A stretch of 44,209 nucleotides of DNA from a virus. Of the stretch, positions 7,097 to 13,658 are shown piece after piece. Positions within the stretch are counted from its first letter, which is position 1. Every line of letters starts with the position of its first letter. The position numbers were made by a program, and so were the translations under genes. Location of the stretch: the IMG/VR virus record IMGVR_UViG_3300031952_000034, positions 1 through 44,209 of that record, one strand, 5' to 3'. The notes beneath the pieces were generated by a model that was not told the origin of the DNA, did not search any database, and worked only from the letters and a program-made list of their open reading frames with translations.

Positions 7097-7503
7097 GGTT
7101 TCGCCTTCTCCTTTTCGTTGCCTTCCAAAACAGTCTTTACTTGTTCAACATCTATGATTGGTTCGTGCCATTCGTCATATTCAACATGAATCCCAAGTTT
7201 TTCTATGATAGTGGCAAAGGTACTTACACAATCACTTGATTCTCCGTTTTGTGCTTCTTTCAAGCCATGAATCGCCAAATTTAGCAGTTCTTTTGTGGCT
7301 TCAGTTCTGCAATCGTCTATTTCTTGCTGTGCAACCGAAACCTCGATGAATTTAGGATGCCAACTAAGAATCACAGCACAGTCACAACAAGCATCTTTCG
7401 TTCCTATTGAAGAGCAACAACCACAATCTGTTTCCCCTTTTTTGCGAACTTCCACATGCCATTCAGGTAATGTTTTGGCTTTTTGCTTCAATGATTCACT
7501 CAT
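7093..7503 (-). CDS. Early-operon paralog C with cysteine cluster
   Basis: 136 residues. The N-terminal MSESLKQKAKTLPEW and C-terminal LEGNEKEKAKP match the other members of this small paralog family. A cysteine cluster (TDCGCCSS and DACCDCAV, about 26-43) is inserted near the start and could bind metal. WHPKFIEVSVAQQEIDD parallels paralog B. Function unknown. Confidence 0.65.
   Translation of the reverse strand: MSESLKQKAKTLPEWHVEVRKKGETDCGCCSSIGTKDACCDCAVILSWHPKFIEVSVAQQEIDDCRTEATKELLNLAIHGLKEAQNGESSDCVSTFATIIEKLGIHVEYDEWHEPIIDVEQVKTVLEGNEKEKAKP
7094..7131 (-). repeat. Gene-junction repeat, copy 2
   Basis: Same element as at 6186: GGAGAAGGCGAAACC-ATGA on the minus strand, preceded by a stretch that encodes the C-terminus NEKEKAKP. 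Homology with copies 1 and 3 extends about 38 bases, then stops. Confidence 0.7.
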
Positions 7504-7655
7504 GGTTTCGCCTTCTCATGAAATGTTGGCAACGACTGAACAAACCCGAGAACTTGCTGCTTGAGGTCCTGAGCATCCTTAGTCAATCTTTCGTCATGAA
7601 CTTTACCGTATTCTTTCCAAAGAAAAACAAGTTCATCCATATCCGAAACTTTCAT
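7500..7655 (-). CDS. Small helical protein, unknown
   Basis: 51 residues: MKVSDMDELVFLWKEYGKVH, KDAQDLKQQVLGFVQSL, ending PTFHEKAKP. Probably two helices. It starts in an ATGA overlap with the winged-helix gene and ends over the junction sequence. Confidence 0.6.
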   Translation of the reverse strand: MKVSDMDELVFLWKEYGKVHDERLTKDAQDLKQQVLGFVQSLPTFHEKAKP

Positions 7656-7927
7656 TCATTCACCTTCCAACTCTTTGCCCTGTTCCCCGTCACGCCACAA
7701 CTGCGCTTCTGGTTAAGAACGACCAACCCCAACTTCACCAACTCGTCCCTCCTTCCAGTGATGCAGTTGATTTCCCAATGCAATGCGCGGCTGAGCTCCT
7801 TGTCCGTCATGTCAAAACCGTTCCGCGTGGCGCTTCTGAGGACTTCGTAGACTTCTGCGCGTTTTCTGGCTAGGACAGGCTGGATGCTTCTGAAAATCTC
7901 GACGCTAGTATCGGCGACTTGACTCAT
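7652..7927 (-). CDS. Winged-helix DNA-binding protein
   Basis: 91 residues. RAEVYEVLRSATRNGFDMTD followed by LSRALHWEINCITGRRDELV and LGLVVLNQKR read as helix, turn, recognition helix and wing of a MarR/phage-type winged helix. The N-terminal SQVADT also starts the adjacent methylase gene. Probably an early regulator. Confidence 0.65.
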   Translation of the reverse strand: MSQVADTSVEIFRSIQPVLARKRAEVYEVLRSATRNGFDMTDKELSRALHWEINCITGRRDELVKLGLVVLNQKRSCGVTGNRAKSWKVNE

Positions 7928-8418
7928 GGCTTTCCCTCTTCAGGAATCTTCATGAAGCACACCCAATATGTACCACATGGCCTCGAGCCTCGAGACGTTG
8001 AACCAGCGGATTTCTGCCAAAACAATGGTTCAGCAGGAAACAAAGGTATTATCGTGCGGAGAGGTCTATCTGTTTCTCCCCACTTGAAAATCAAAATGCC
8101 GTTGTTTCTGAGTACACGCCAGCATTCAGCAAAGCCTTTCTTTAAATCAGATTGCCAAGTTTCAGGAGATAAAGCACCATAATCTCGTTGGATATGCCCA
8201 AAATTGGCATTGCGAATGGAATGAGGCGGGTCGAATACAACTAACTGAAAACTTCCATCTGAATAAGGCATATGCCTAAAATCTTGAATTTCATCTGGAT
8301 TGCATTCTTTCCTCGAGTCAATATATAGTACGTTTGGATGTTTTTTGTTCTTCCACATCATGCGGAAGCCAGCGGTTGCGTCAAGAATGAATTTGGTGTC
8401 GGCAACCTGACCACTCAT
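7924..8418 (-). CDS. SAM-dependent DNA-methyltransferase-like protein
   Basis: 164 residues. DATAGFRMMW (13-22) is a SAM-binding motif I. VVFDPPHS (61-68) is the DPPY-type catalytic motif of amino-methylating DNA methylases, with His where Tyr or Trp is usual. LVFKWG-type strands (ILIFKWGE) follow. The order of motifs and the short length match stand-alone viral N4/N6 methylase-like proteins, which protect DNA from host restriction. The altered DPPH motif leaves activity uncertain. It ends in PEEGKP over the next start. Confidence 0.75.
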   Translation of the reverse strand: MSGQVADTKFILDATAGFRMMWKNKKHPNVLYIDSRKECNPDEIQDFRHMPYSDGSFQLVVFDPPHSIRNANFGHIQRDYGALSPETWQSDLKKGFAECWRVLRNNGILIFKWGETDRPLRTIIPLFPAEPLFWQKSAGSTSRGSRPCGTYWVCFMKIPEEGKP

Positions 8419-8666
8419 GCCCTCACCTTCTCCTTGAAACGATTGTGAAAACAGTCATGTTCTTTCAACGTCGAATCTTCTTCGATGCGACAGAAACATT
8501 CTTGACAGACCTTTCTGAACCCGTGTTTAGGGCAACATTCTACTAAATCGCCCAGATCAACGTCATAATGGGTTAATCGTGTTCCACATGCAGAGCACTT
8601 GAATTTGCTCGGTTCATCCAAAGTATCAGCGTACTTTTCGATTGCTCTAATTTGTTGCTCACTCAT
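8415..8666 (-). CDS. Zinc-binding protein with about ten Cys/His
   Basis: 83 residues. FKCSACGTRL and CCPKHGFRKVCQECFCRIEE make two zinc knuckles, with further DCFH near the end. An N-terminal helix precedes them. Ends FKEKVRA over the next ribosome site. Likely nucleic acid or protein binding; no specific family. Confidence 0.65.
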   Translation of the reverse strand: MSEQQIRAIEKYADTLDEPSKFKCSACGTRLTHYDVDLGDLVECCPKHGFRKVCQECFCRIEEDSTLKEHDCFHNRFKEKVRA

Positions 8667-9091
8667 GCTCTTGCCTTCTCCTTTCCATCTCCACCCAAAA
8701 CAGCCAAAACCTTTCTAGCCCACTTTCTATCATGTTCTTTTTGTTCCTCTGTAAGCTTCGAATATGAAATCCAGCATTTTTCCCAACGCTTTAAGCGTCC
8801 CATATAGTACCTAACATCAATTTCAGGAGCAACTGTCTTACTCCATTCTATCCATTGTTCATGTTCAAGCTCTGCAAGTTTCTCAAGAAGTTGTGGTGAT
8901 TTTGTGGCTTCATCCAACCAACCAGAAATCTTTTTTAGAGTTTCAGTTACTTGCGCGGCTCTTTTACTTGCATTTTCTATTACGTTTTCGGCGTGTTGTA
9001 GATAGTCTTGACTGTATGCTCCTCTTTTTTCTACAACCTCAGTTAATAGGTCAATACTTTCTTGGATTTTCTTTTTCAGCCCTTCACTCAT
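8663..9091 (-). CDS. Early-operon paralog D fused to a RyR-like C-terminal domain
   Basis: 142 residues. The N-terminal MSEGLKKKIQESIDLLTEV and C-terminal LGGDGKEKARA match the paralog family. The last 70 residues (LAELEHEQWIEWSKTV, RLKRWEKCWISYSKLTEEQK, EHDRKWARKVLAVL) follow the EH-x-W, RW, Y-x-x-L, E-x-x-DR pattern of small RyR-like proteins found in many phages. Function of those is not established. Confidence 0.65.
   Translation of the reverse strand: MSEGLKKKIQESIDLLTEVVEKRGAYSQDYLQHAENVIENASKRAAQVTETLKKISGWLDEATKSPQLLEKLAELEHEQWIEWSKTVAPEIDVRYYMGRLKRWEKCWISYSKLTEEQKEHDRKWARKVLAVLGGDGKEKARA
8664..8701 (-). repeat. Gene-junction repeat, copy 3
   Basis: A diverged copy of the elements at 6186 and 7094. 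The minus strand reads GGAGAAGGCAAGAGC then ATGA, and the upstream part again encodes GGDGKEKARA. Confidence 0.65.
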
Positions 9092-9321
9092 GCTTTTTGC
9101 TCCTTCACCACTTGCATGGATGGGTATTTTGTCAGATGTTTTTCCTTTTGACAGAAGAGGAAGCCGCAGTCTGGATCAGGACACTTGCTAACCCAAGCCA
9201 GTTCAGGCTTTCCGACTTGTCCATCACTCCAAACAATGCTTCCTGTTCTAACTTCGCTAAGTGTGGGAGTAGGGAGTTCTGTTCCACAAACAGGGCATTT
9301 TACAGTCCATTTATCACTCAT
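9088..9321 (-). CDS. Two-knuckle zinc-ribbon protein
   Basis: 77 residues. VKCPVCGTEL and KCPDPDCGFLFC are the two metal-binding halves, about 37 residues apart, separated by a Ser/Gly/Trp loop. Ends VVKEQKA over the next start. Linked by ATGA to both neighbours. Confidence 0.65.
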   Translation of the reverse strand: MSDKWTVKCPVCGTELPTPTLSEVRTGSIVWSDGQVGKPELAWVSKCPDPDCGFLFCQKEKHLTKYPSMQVVKEQKA

Positions 9322-9536
9322 GTTGTTTTCCTCCAGAAACTCCTTGTCGTCTTAAACCCAGCACTCAGGACAACCCGCATTTCGACACGCCTAACCTCGC
9401 CCAACCGCTGAAGAATTCCCAGCATAAACGCCAGCTTCCTCTTGTCTATGCGCAGTTCAAGAGCCAAGTCACCTGTACGAAACAGGTGTTGGGGAAGTGC
9501 CTTGCGTATCTTGTCTAAAGTCGCATCGTCAATCAT
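9318..9536 (-). CDS. Small winged-helix-like protein
   Basis: 72 residues from ATG 9536 (MIDDATLDKIRKALPQHLF). RTGDLALELRIDKRKLAFML and LQRLGEVRRVEMRV give a helix-turn-helix with wing. A longer frame to 9653 overlaps a plausible zinc microprotein and is less likely. The ATG follows GGTGAAACC. Confidence 0.6.
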   Translation of the reverse strand: MIDDATLDKIRKALPQHLFRTGDLALELRIDKRKLAFMLGILQRLGEVRRVEMRVVLSAGFKTTRSFWRKTT

Positions 9537-9670
9537 GGTTTCACCGCGAAACACTTGCACCTGTTCCAACGAAGAACGGCACCTGAGTTCCGTCCAATGG
9601 TTGCGTGGTGACAACGATAGTTTACGCCTTTTCCCCATAAGCAACGCGAACATAGACTTGTGGCTACCAT
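9533..9670 (-). CDS. Zinc-finger microprotein
   Basis: 45 residues: SLCSRCLWGKG, YRCHHATIG and WNRCKCFAVKP contain three Cys/His pairs, enough for one or two zinc sites. It starts directly after the ParB-like gene's stop and ends in ATGA overlap. Confidence 0.5.
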   Translation of the reverse strand: MVATSLCSRCLWGKGVNYRCHHATIGRNSGAVLRWNRCKCFAVKP

Positions 9671-10993
9671 TTAGGAAACTCCTCGAATTTTCAACTGTTC
9701 AACAATAGCCTTCTCTAGCCTACGTTCCTCAGTTTCAGTAACAGCATCATACAGTAACGGAATGACCTCAACTTTATGAATTCTAGCGGCTTCTTGGCGT
9801 CTGAAGTCGTCTTCAACTTCGCTGTTTTTATGAGTCTCCACAAAGTCAAAGTAAACGTCAATTTCCTTTCCAAACCTGTCAATTAAGGTCACATCTGAAA
9901 TGCAGATTACTTTCGTTCGTGGCTTCTGAAATTCAATGCGCCATCCAAGCTTTCTAAGTTCCTCGTTGTTCTGCAAACGAACTAGCATGGCCGTGTCCAT
10001 TTTGCTCACTTTAGGATGCATCTGGGCAACGCGATAGTCGCCTGTTTCCTTCGGCTTGAATGGCGTCGGCTCAATCTTGGGTTTGGGCTGAGGCTTCACA
10101 TGTTCCGCGCATCTTGGACAAACGTTCTTATTGTCAATCAACGTGGCTTTGCTGATGTGGAAGCCCATGTGGCAATTCGCGCATTCTACAAGTTCGTTTA
10201 GTGTTTCTCGCTGAATTCTTTGCGGGATTTGAGGTTGTGCGGTATCTTGAGTCGTAACAGTCTCAGAAGTCGCACGTGCGACTTGCTCCTTGCGTCCTTC
10301 GCTAATTGCTTCGCCTTTTGGCTTAAGTTCTTTAGGCATGTGTCTGTAAATAGTTGCTTTAGACAAGCCACTCATAGCTGTGATTTGTTCAGCATTCAGT
10401 CCTGCCTTCGCAAGAAACTCTACTCGCATGGTTATTTCTGAACTTGAAACAAGTCTTCGATTGGTGTTGACCGCTAGTCGTGCAGCTTCCAGTTTCTCAG
10501 GAGTATCAATGAAGGCCACAGTTATGCAGGGCCAATCTGGGAAACGTTCTAGCCTATGCAACCCATCAATCACGTTGCCATGAGCATCTTTCAGCACTGG
10601 CGTAAGTTTCCCGAGAGTCTTGACTGACTTGTCTAGGTCATATTCTTCCATTGTCGCCTCGGCAAGTTTGCTGTTCGAAGTTGAGTTCGAAACCGCTTTT
10701 TCAGGGACATGTCCTAGAGCCGTCTCCAACTTGACGTTAGTAGGGGTGGCCACCCCTACTGGCCCGCGGGCCAATTCGGGTTTGGGAATGTGGATGCACC
10801 GCACGCCAGGCGTCGCATCGTAGTCGCCGCCATACTCTTTCGCCAGAGCCACCACTGCCCTGAACTTCGTCGGTTCCAAGTAACGAATCGACTTTAAAGT
10901 CCACTCTTCCGCCGTGTTTTCGATGTGAAAGTAGTTTTCTGCTTCTTCTTGGCTCATGCCCGCATGCTCCTTCAAAAGGTCAAAAAGATTCAT
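9671..10993 (-). CDS. ParB-like protein with HTH, zinc ribbon and nuclease-like C-terminal domain
   Basis: 440 residues in several parts. Residues 115-165 carry a ParB/sulfiredoxin-type core with DGLHRLERFP in place of the usual GEHR motif. Residues 190-220 (LNAEQITAMSGLSKATIYRH) are a helix-turn-helix. C271, C274, C292 and C295 form a zinc ribbon. Residues 326-415 (TKVICISDVTLID, EIDVYFDFVETHK, FRRQEAARIHKVEVIPLLY) follow the strand and D-x-R order of Vsr/DUF559-like PD-(D/E)XK domains. It could act in partition, regulation or DNA processing. The N-terminal 60 residues are unidentified. The gene contains two adjoining perfect palindromes. Confidence 0.75.
   Translation of the reverse strand: MNLFDLLKEHAGMSQEEAENYFHIENTAEEWTLKSIRYLEPTKFRAVVALAKEYGGDYDATPGVRCIHIPKPELARGPVGVATPTNVKLETALGHVPEKAVSNSTSNSKLAEATMEEYDLDKSVKTLGKLTPVLKDAHGNVIDGLHRLERFPDWPCITVAFIDTPEKLEAARLAVNTNRRLVSSSEITMRVEFLAKAGLNAEQITAMSGLSKATIYRHMPKELKPKGEAISEGRKEQVARATSETVTTQDTAQPQIPQRIQRETLNELVECANCHMGFHISKATLIDNKNVCPRCAEHVKPQPKPKIEPTPFKPKETGDYRVAQMHPKVSKMDTAMLVRLQNNEELRKLGWRIEFQKPRTKVICISDVTLIDRFGKEIDVYFDFVETHKNSEVEDDFRRQEAARIHKVEVIPLLYDAVTETEERRLEKAIVEQLKIRGVS
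10739..10772. repeat. Two adjoining perfect palindromes inside the ParB-like gene
   Basis: 10739-10760 is a perfect 22-base palindrome with arm AGTAGGGGTGG, immediately followed at 10761-10772 by the perfect 12-base palindrome GGCCCGCGGGCC. They are GC-rich, unlike the flanks, and encode the proline/glycine linker around residues 75-84. Possible operator, parS-like site or protein-binding site. Confidence 0.6.
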
Positions 10994-11160
10994 GGTTTCT
11001 CACCCAAAATCTCTTTGATTAACTGCTTGGTTTCTGCACTACGGTACATGTCTCTCAATTCCTTTCGGAGTTGCTTCTCGAAACCCTCTACCCAAATGTC
11101 AGCTACATCTTTGTTTTCGCCTTCAACAGTCTTTGGAAAGTTTTTAATGTTGAACTTCAT
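10990..11160 (-). CDS. Small helical protein upstream of the ParB-like gene
   Basis: 56 residues, MKFNIKNFPKTVEGENKDVA and on, with an amphipathic helix FEKQLRKELRDMYRSAETKQ, ending LGEKP. ATGA overlaps on both sides place it in the same translational unit as the ParB-like protein. Function unknown. Confidence 0.6.
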   Translation of the reverse strand: MKFNIKNFPKTVEGENKDVADIWVEGFEKQLRKELRDMYRSAETKQLIKEILGEKP

Positions 11161-11468
11161 GTTTTCGTCTCCACCTTCAACAGCGCAAGAAATCCTTCGC
11201 CAACCTCAAGTGCCACGCGGCCACGATCCGAAGTTGTAAACATCCGTTGAGTAATCTTTTCAGGTTCAGACGACAGAGGATGGTTTACCCTCTTCACCTT
11301 AGCGGACATTTGGAGAAGCCCTGCAGCGACGAGTTCAAACGCGCACCTACGCAAAGTGTAGTAGTGAAACCCTTCCTTTGCCATCTGATAGAGATGCGCT
11401 GGCTTGAGGCAACGCCGCAAAAGAAACACTTTCATCTCAACCGCCGAATGCCGCTTTGGATGCTTCAT
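11157..11468 (-). CDS. Winged-helix DNA-binding protein
   Basis: 103 residues. FLLRRCLKPAHLYQMAKEG, then YTLRRCAFELVAAGLLQM, then FTTSDRGRVALEVGEGFL resemble archaeal winged-helix regulators with a long wing. It ends KVETKT over the next ribosome site. Start ATG follows the junction sequence. Confidence 0.65.
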   Translation of the reverse strand: MKHPKRHSAVEMKVFLLRRCLKPAHLYQMAKEGFHYYTLRRCAFELVAAGLLQMSAKVKRVNHPLSSEPEKITQRMFTTSDRGRVALEVGEGFLALLKVETKT

Positions 11469-11554
11469 GGTTTATTTTTCTCCTTATCCTTACACGTCGC
11501 GTACCTGTCGCAGTCAGGCGAACAAGCAAAGCAGACATTCATGTATTCCCTCAT
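11465..11554 (-). CDS. Cys-rich microprotein
   Basis: 29 residues: MREYMNVCFACSPDCDRYAT then CKDKEKNKP. Four cysteines could hold one metal ion. ATGA overlaps with the membrane-protein gene before and the winged-helix gene after fix its limits; the same frame is open farther upstream but lacks support. Confidence 0.55.
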   Translation of the reverse strand: MREYMNVCFACSPDCDRYATCKDKEKNKP

Positions 11555-11820
11555 GCTTTCCACACCCATTGTTCCTGACGAAAGACACCATGAACCACTA
11601 TCAATACGTTTACCGTCAAGTGAAACGCCAAGGCAATCACACCTAGTGGCAGACCTAAAAGTAGGCATAGCGGAGAGAAGCAAACCATGAGTAAACCGTA
11701 TATTATCTCCCATATCGGATAAGACAGAACCTCTCTGCAACTTTTCCACCACTTACCTATCCTTTCACGAGAGAACTTCCTTCTTAACCACATTCTGAAG
11801 GTTATTTCTTGTTTCGTCAT
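11551..11820 (-). CDS. Membrane protein, unknown
   Basis: 89 residues. A basic N-terminal region (MTKQEITFRMWLRRKFSRER) precedes a long hydrophobic stretch from about 38 to 78 (IIYGLLMVCFSPLCLLLGLP and beyond), enough for two membrane helices. Linked by ATGA on both sides. No family. Confidence 0.6.
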   Translation of the reverse strand: MTKQEITFRMWLRRKFSRERIGKWWKSCREVLSYPIWEIIYGLLMVCFSPLCLLLGLPLGVIALAFHLTVNVLIVVHGVFRQEQWVWKA

Positions 11821-12050
11821 GCTTTCGCCTTCAATTCTTCGATTTGCCGTTTCAACTCAGCAACATCCCGTTCCAAGACCTCTATCTTGCCCATCATCTC
11901 GGAACTTTCAGCGTCCACATACTCAGAGGCCTCTTGCATTTGATCGTCAAGTTTCCGATTCAACTCAGCAACGTCCTCCCTATGCCGATATTCAGTGAAA
12001 CGCCTATGGCGCTTTATCCTCTCGGCTTCCTCACTATCAAACAAACTCAT
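11817..12050 (-). CDS. Coiled-coil protein
   Basis: 77 residues from ATG 12050 (MSLFDSEEAERIKRHRRFTE), which follows GGAGACGGAAAC. Two long heptad-patterned helices (EDVAELNRKLDDQMQEASEY and KIEVLERDVAELKRQIEELK) indicate a dimeric coiled coil. Function unknown. Confidence 0.65.
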   Translation of the reverse strand: MSLFDSEEAERIKRHRRFTEYRHREDVAELNRKLDDQMQEASEYVDAESSEMMGKIEVLERDVAELKRQIEELKAKA

Positions 12051-12193
12051 GTTTCCGTCTCCTTGACGCTTGCCCAACAACATTTCCTAACGTGAAACCG
12101 CTCCAGAAACCCGCACAGCTCGTCGTAACTGTTGAATAGGCGGCGCACGACTTTGCCGACGGCGACTGTCCACGCAACCTCAAACCGAGTCAT
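12047..12193 (-). CDS. Small protein, unknown
   Basis: 48 residues: MTRFEVAWTVAVGKVVRRLF, then DELCGFLERFHVRKCCWASV and KETET. Begins in ATGA overlap and ends over the GGAGACGGAAAC ribosome site of the next gene. No family recognised. Confidence 0.5.
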   Translation of the reverse strand: MTRFEVAWTVAVGKVVRRLFNSYDELCGFLERFHVRKCCWASVKETET

Positions 12194-12309
12194 TCCCTAG
12201 GCATCCCCCAAACCTGAAAATAGATTTCTGCTTGCTCGTACGGACTGAAACCTTTCTCTGCGTACCACTGTGCCGCCCGAAGAAGCCACTTTCTAACAGC
12301 CTTATTCAT
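12190..12309 (-). CDS. Small helical protein
   Basis: 39 residues: MNKAVRKWLLRAAQWYAEKG then FSPYEQAEIYFQVWGMPRE. Preceded by GGAGTGA at good spacing; ends in ATGA overlap. No family. Confidence 0.55.
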   Translation of the reverse strand: MNKAVRKWLLRAAQWYAEKGFSPYEQAEIYFQVWGMPRE

Positions 12310-12311
12310 TC

Positions 12312-12500
12312 CTAGTTCACTCCTTCCTTGATCCGCACCCCGACCTTGCGAAGGCACTCCAAACAAAACTCGCCTAAAACCACTTCGTCAGGGACAGTTG
12401 TTCTGGTGAACCGTGAATCGCCCTGTCGCTTGGCAGTTGCAACGTACAAGTCGTTTTCAACGATTTCTTTGCCACAATTGTCGCACACGTACTTCCTCAC
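12312..12500 (-). CDS. Zinc-binding microprotein
   Basis: 62 residues from GTG. YVCDNCGKEIV and FCLECLRKVG are paired zinc ligands typical of treble-clef-like regulators of archaeal and phage genomes; the middle contains ATAKRQGDSRF. GTG overlaps the stop of the upstream gene. Confidence 0.65.
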   Translation of the reverse strand: MRKYVCDNCGKEIVENDLYVATAKRQGDSRFTRTTVPDEVVLGEFCLECLRKVGVRIKEGVN

Positions 12501-12649
12501 TGTTTTTCTGCCTCCTTAATGAACCGCCTCATCAACTCGTTCAACGCAGCCGAACGCGTCGGAAACTCGCTATCTATGGCCTCGTCAAACTTGTCACGCT
12601 GTTCCTTTAGCGACCTAAAGTGCGTGTGAACCCATTTTTTCTCGTTCAT
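12497..12649 (-). CDS. Ribbon-helix-helix-like DNA-binding protein
   Basis: 50 residues from ATG 12649: MNEKKWVHTHFRSLKEQRDK, FDEAIDSEFPTRSAALNELM, RRFIKEAEKQ. The strand followed by two helices with SRSAALNELM-type second helix matches Arc/CopG-like regulators. The longer open frame to 12775 is probably not used. Confidence 0.6.
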   Translation of the reverse strand: MNEKKWVHTHFRSLKEQRDKFDEAIDSEFPTRSAALNELMRRFIKEAEKQ

Positions 12650-12828
12650 CTTTTCAATTCCTCCTTCTGTTGTTTGTTTATCAACCAAGGAACAACCGTC
12701 GTGGCCCAAAGAGCTGTGACAAAAACGACAAACCACGCAACAAAAGGCAATCTTAGGACGGCTAAACCAATGCAAACTATCAGGTAGACGCTGAAAAAGA
12801 ACACTGTTGCTTCTTCATCTCGTTTCAT
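12646..12828 (-). CDS. Two-helix membrane protein
   Basis: 60 residues from ATG 12828 (MKRDEEATVFFFSVYLIVCI). Hydrophobic stretches at about 8-25 and 28-48 give two membrane helices; the tail is polar (NKQQKEELKR). ATGA overlap with the integrase gene upstream. Confidence 0.6.
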   Translation of the reverse strand: MKRDEEATVFFFSVYLIVCIGLAVLRLPFVAWFVVFVTALWATTVVPWLINKQQKEELKR

Positions 12829-13658
12829 CTTTTTGTTTCCTCCTTGATTTTTGGTTTGAAACGGCAACCCTCAACACAGTCAGGCAGAGGCGCGTACTTG
12901 CACACGTTCACGACGGAACAGCCCCTGCAAACGCTTTCAGCCATTAACGGCCCGTTTCTGACTCCGTCAAACTCGGCTTGGACATCCTCAAAAAACACCA
13001 GCTTGTTAATGTAAATCTGCGTCGTTTCTAGACTCTTGTGCCTCAAAATCTGTTGCAGCGTCGGCAAGCTTTTCCTTTCTGTGTGGGCCCAGTTCGCAGC
13101 AAAATACTCTCGTAGCATGCGCGGCTTGAACCCTTCCACACCCGCATCGGCTCCGACGTTGTGGATGATGTGCCAGATCTCCTGAACCGAAAGGGGCATG
13201 CCCTCCTTGACGTGCTTCCAACTGCGCGCTCTGGTGAAAACGTAGCCTTCCAACCGCTCTCGGATTAGGTCTTGAATCAGTTGTAGGGTGACCATGTCGA
13301 GCGGCAGGGGATACAACACCTTCTGTTTCGAGTCTAAGACCTGAAAGCTTCGCGTGTCAAAATCGATGTTTTCAATCTTGAAGCTGGCTATTTCGCCCGT
13401 GCGCAAACCGATTTTCATTGGCAACCTCACGATAACGTGATTTCGCAAGGTGCAGTTTTCCCGTGCATAATCGTAGATACGTTCAATGTCGGTTCTGCGA
13501 ATGACCGTGGCCTGTCCTGACCACTCTCTTCTGTGGTAGCGTCCGTCCTTCATTGCAAAAGTTACCGTCAGTTTCAGTTGGGCTTTAACGGTTTCGTTGT
13601 TCATCCACTTCTGAACCGCACAGAGAGACGGCTTAAAGTGATTAAAGTGGTTCTGCAT
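12825..13658 (-). CDS. int: Tyrosine recombinase (integrase) with C-terminal cysteine cluster
   Basis: 277 residues from ATG 13658, whose first base is shared with the upstream stop. GLRTGEI holds catalytic Arg I. A beta-hairpin SKQKVLYPLP gives the Lys. MLREYFAANWAHT carries the second Arg, with Arg or Pro where a His is usual. LQQILRHKSLETTQIYIN supplies His and the nucleophilic Tyr. After the catalytic domain is an unusual cysteine cluster (CRGCSVVNVC, then CVEGC), probably zinc-binding. The N-terminal SAM-like domain is short. It should integrate or resolve the circular genome; no attachment site was recognised. Confidence 0.85.
   Translation of the reverse strand: MQNHFNHFKPSLCAVQKWMNNETVKAQLKLTVTFAMKDGRYHRREWSGQATVIRRTDIERIYDYARENCTLRNHVIVRLPMKIGLRTGEIASFKIENIDFDTRSFQVLDSKQKVLYPLPLDMVTLQLIQDLIRERLEGYVFTRARSWKHVKEGMPLSVQEIWHIIHNVGADAGVEGFKPRMLREYFAANWAHTERKSLPTLQQILRHKSLETTQIYINKLVFFEDVQAEFDGVRNGPLMAESVCRGCSVVNVCKYAPLPDCVEGCRFKPKIKEETKR

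Noticed and set aside
8893-9411. 172-codon plus-strand frame rich in Leu and Phe
   Set aside because: Antisense to three coupled early genes; hydrophobic composition is the complement of Lys/Glu-rich coding.
10739-10760. 22-base palindrome as a transcription terminator
   Set aside because: It lies in the middle of a coding sequence and is not followed by a T run on either strand.
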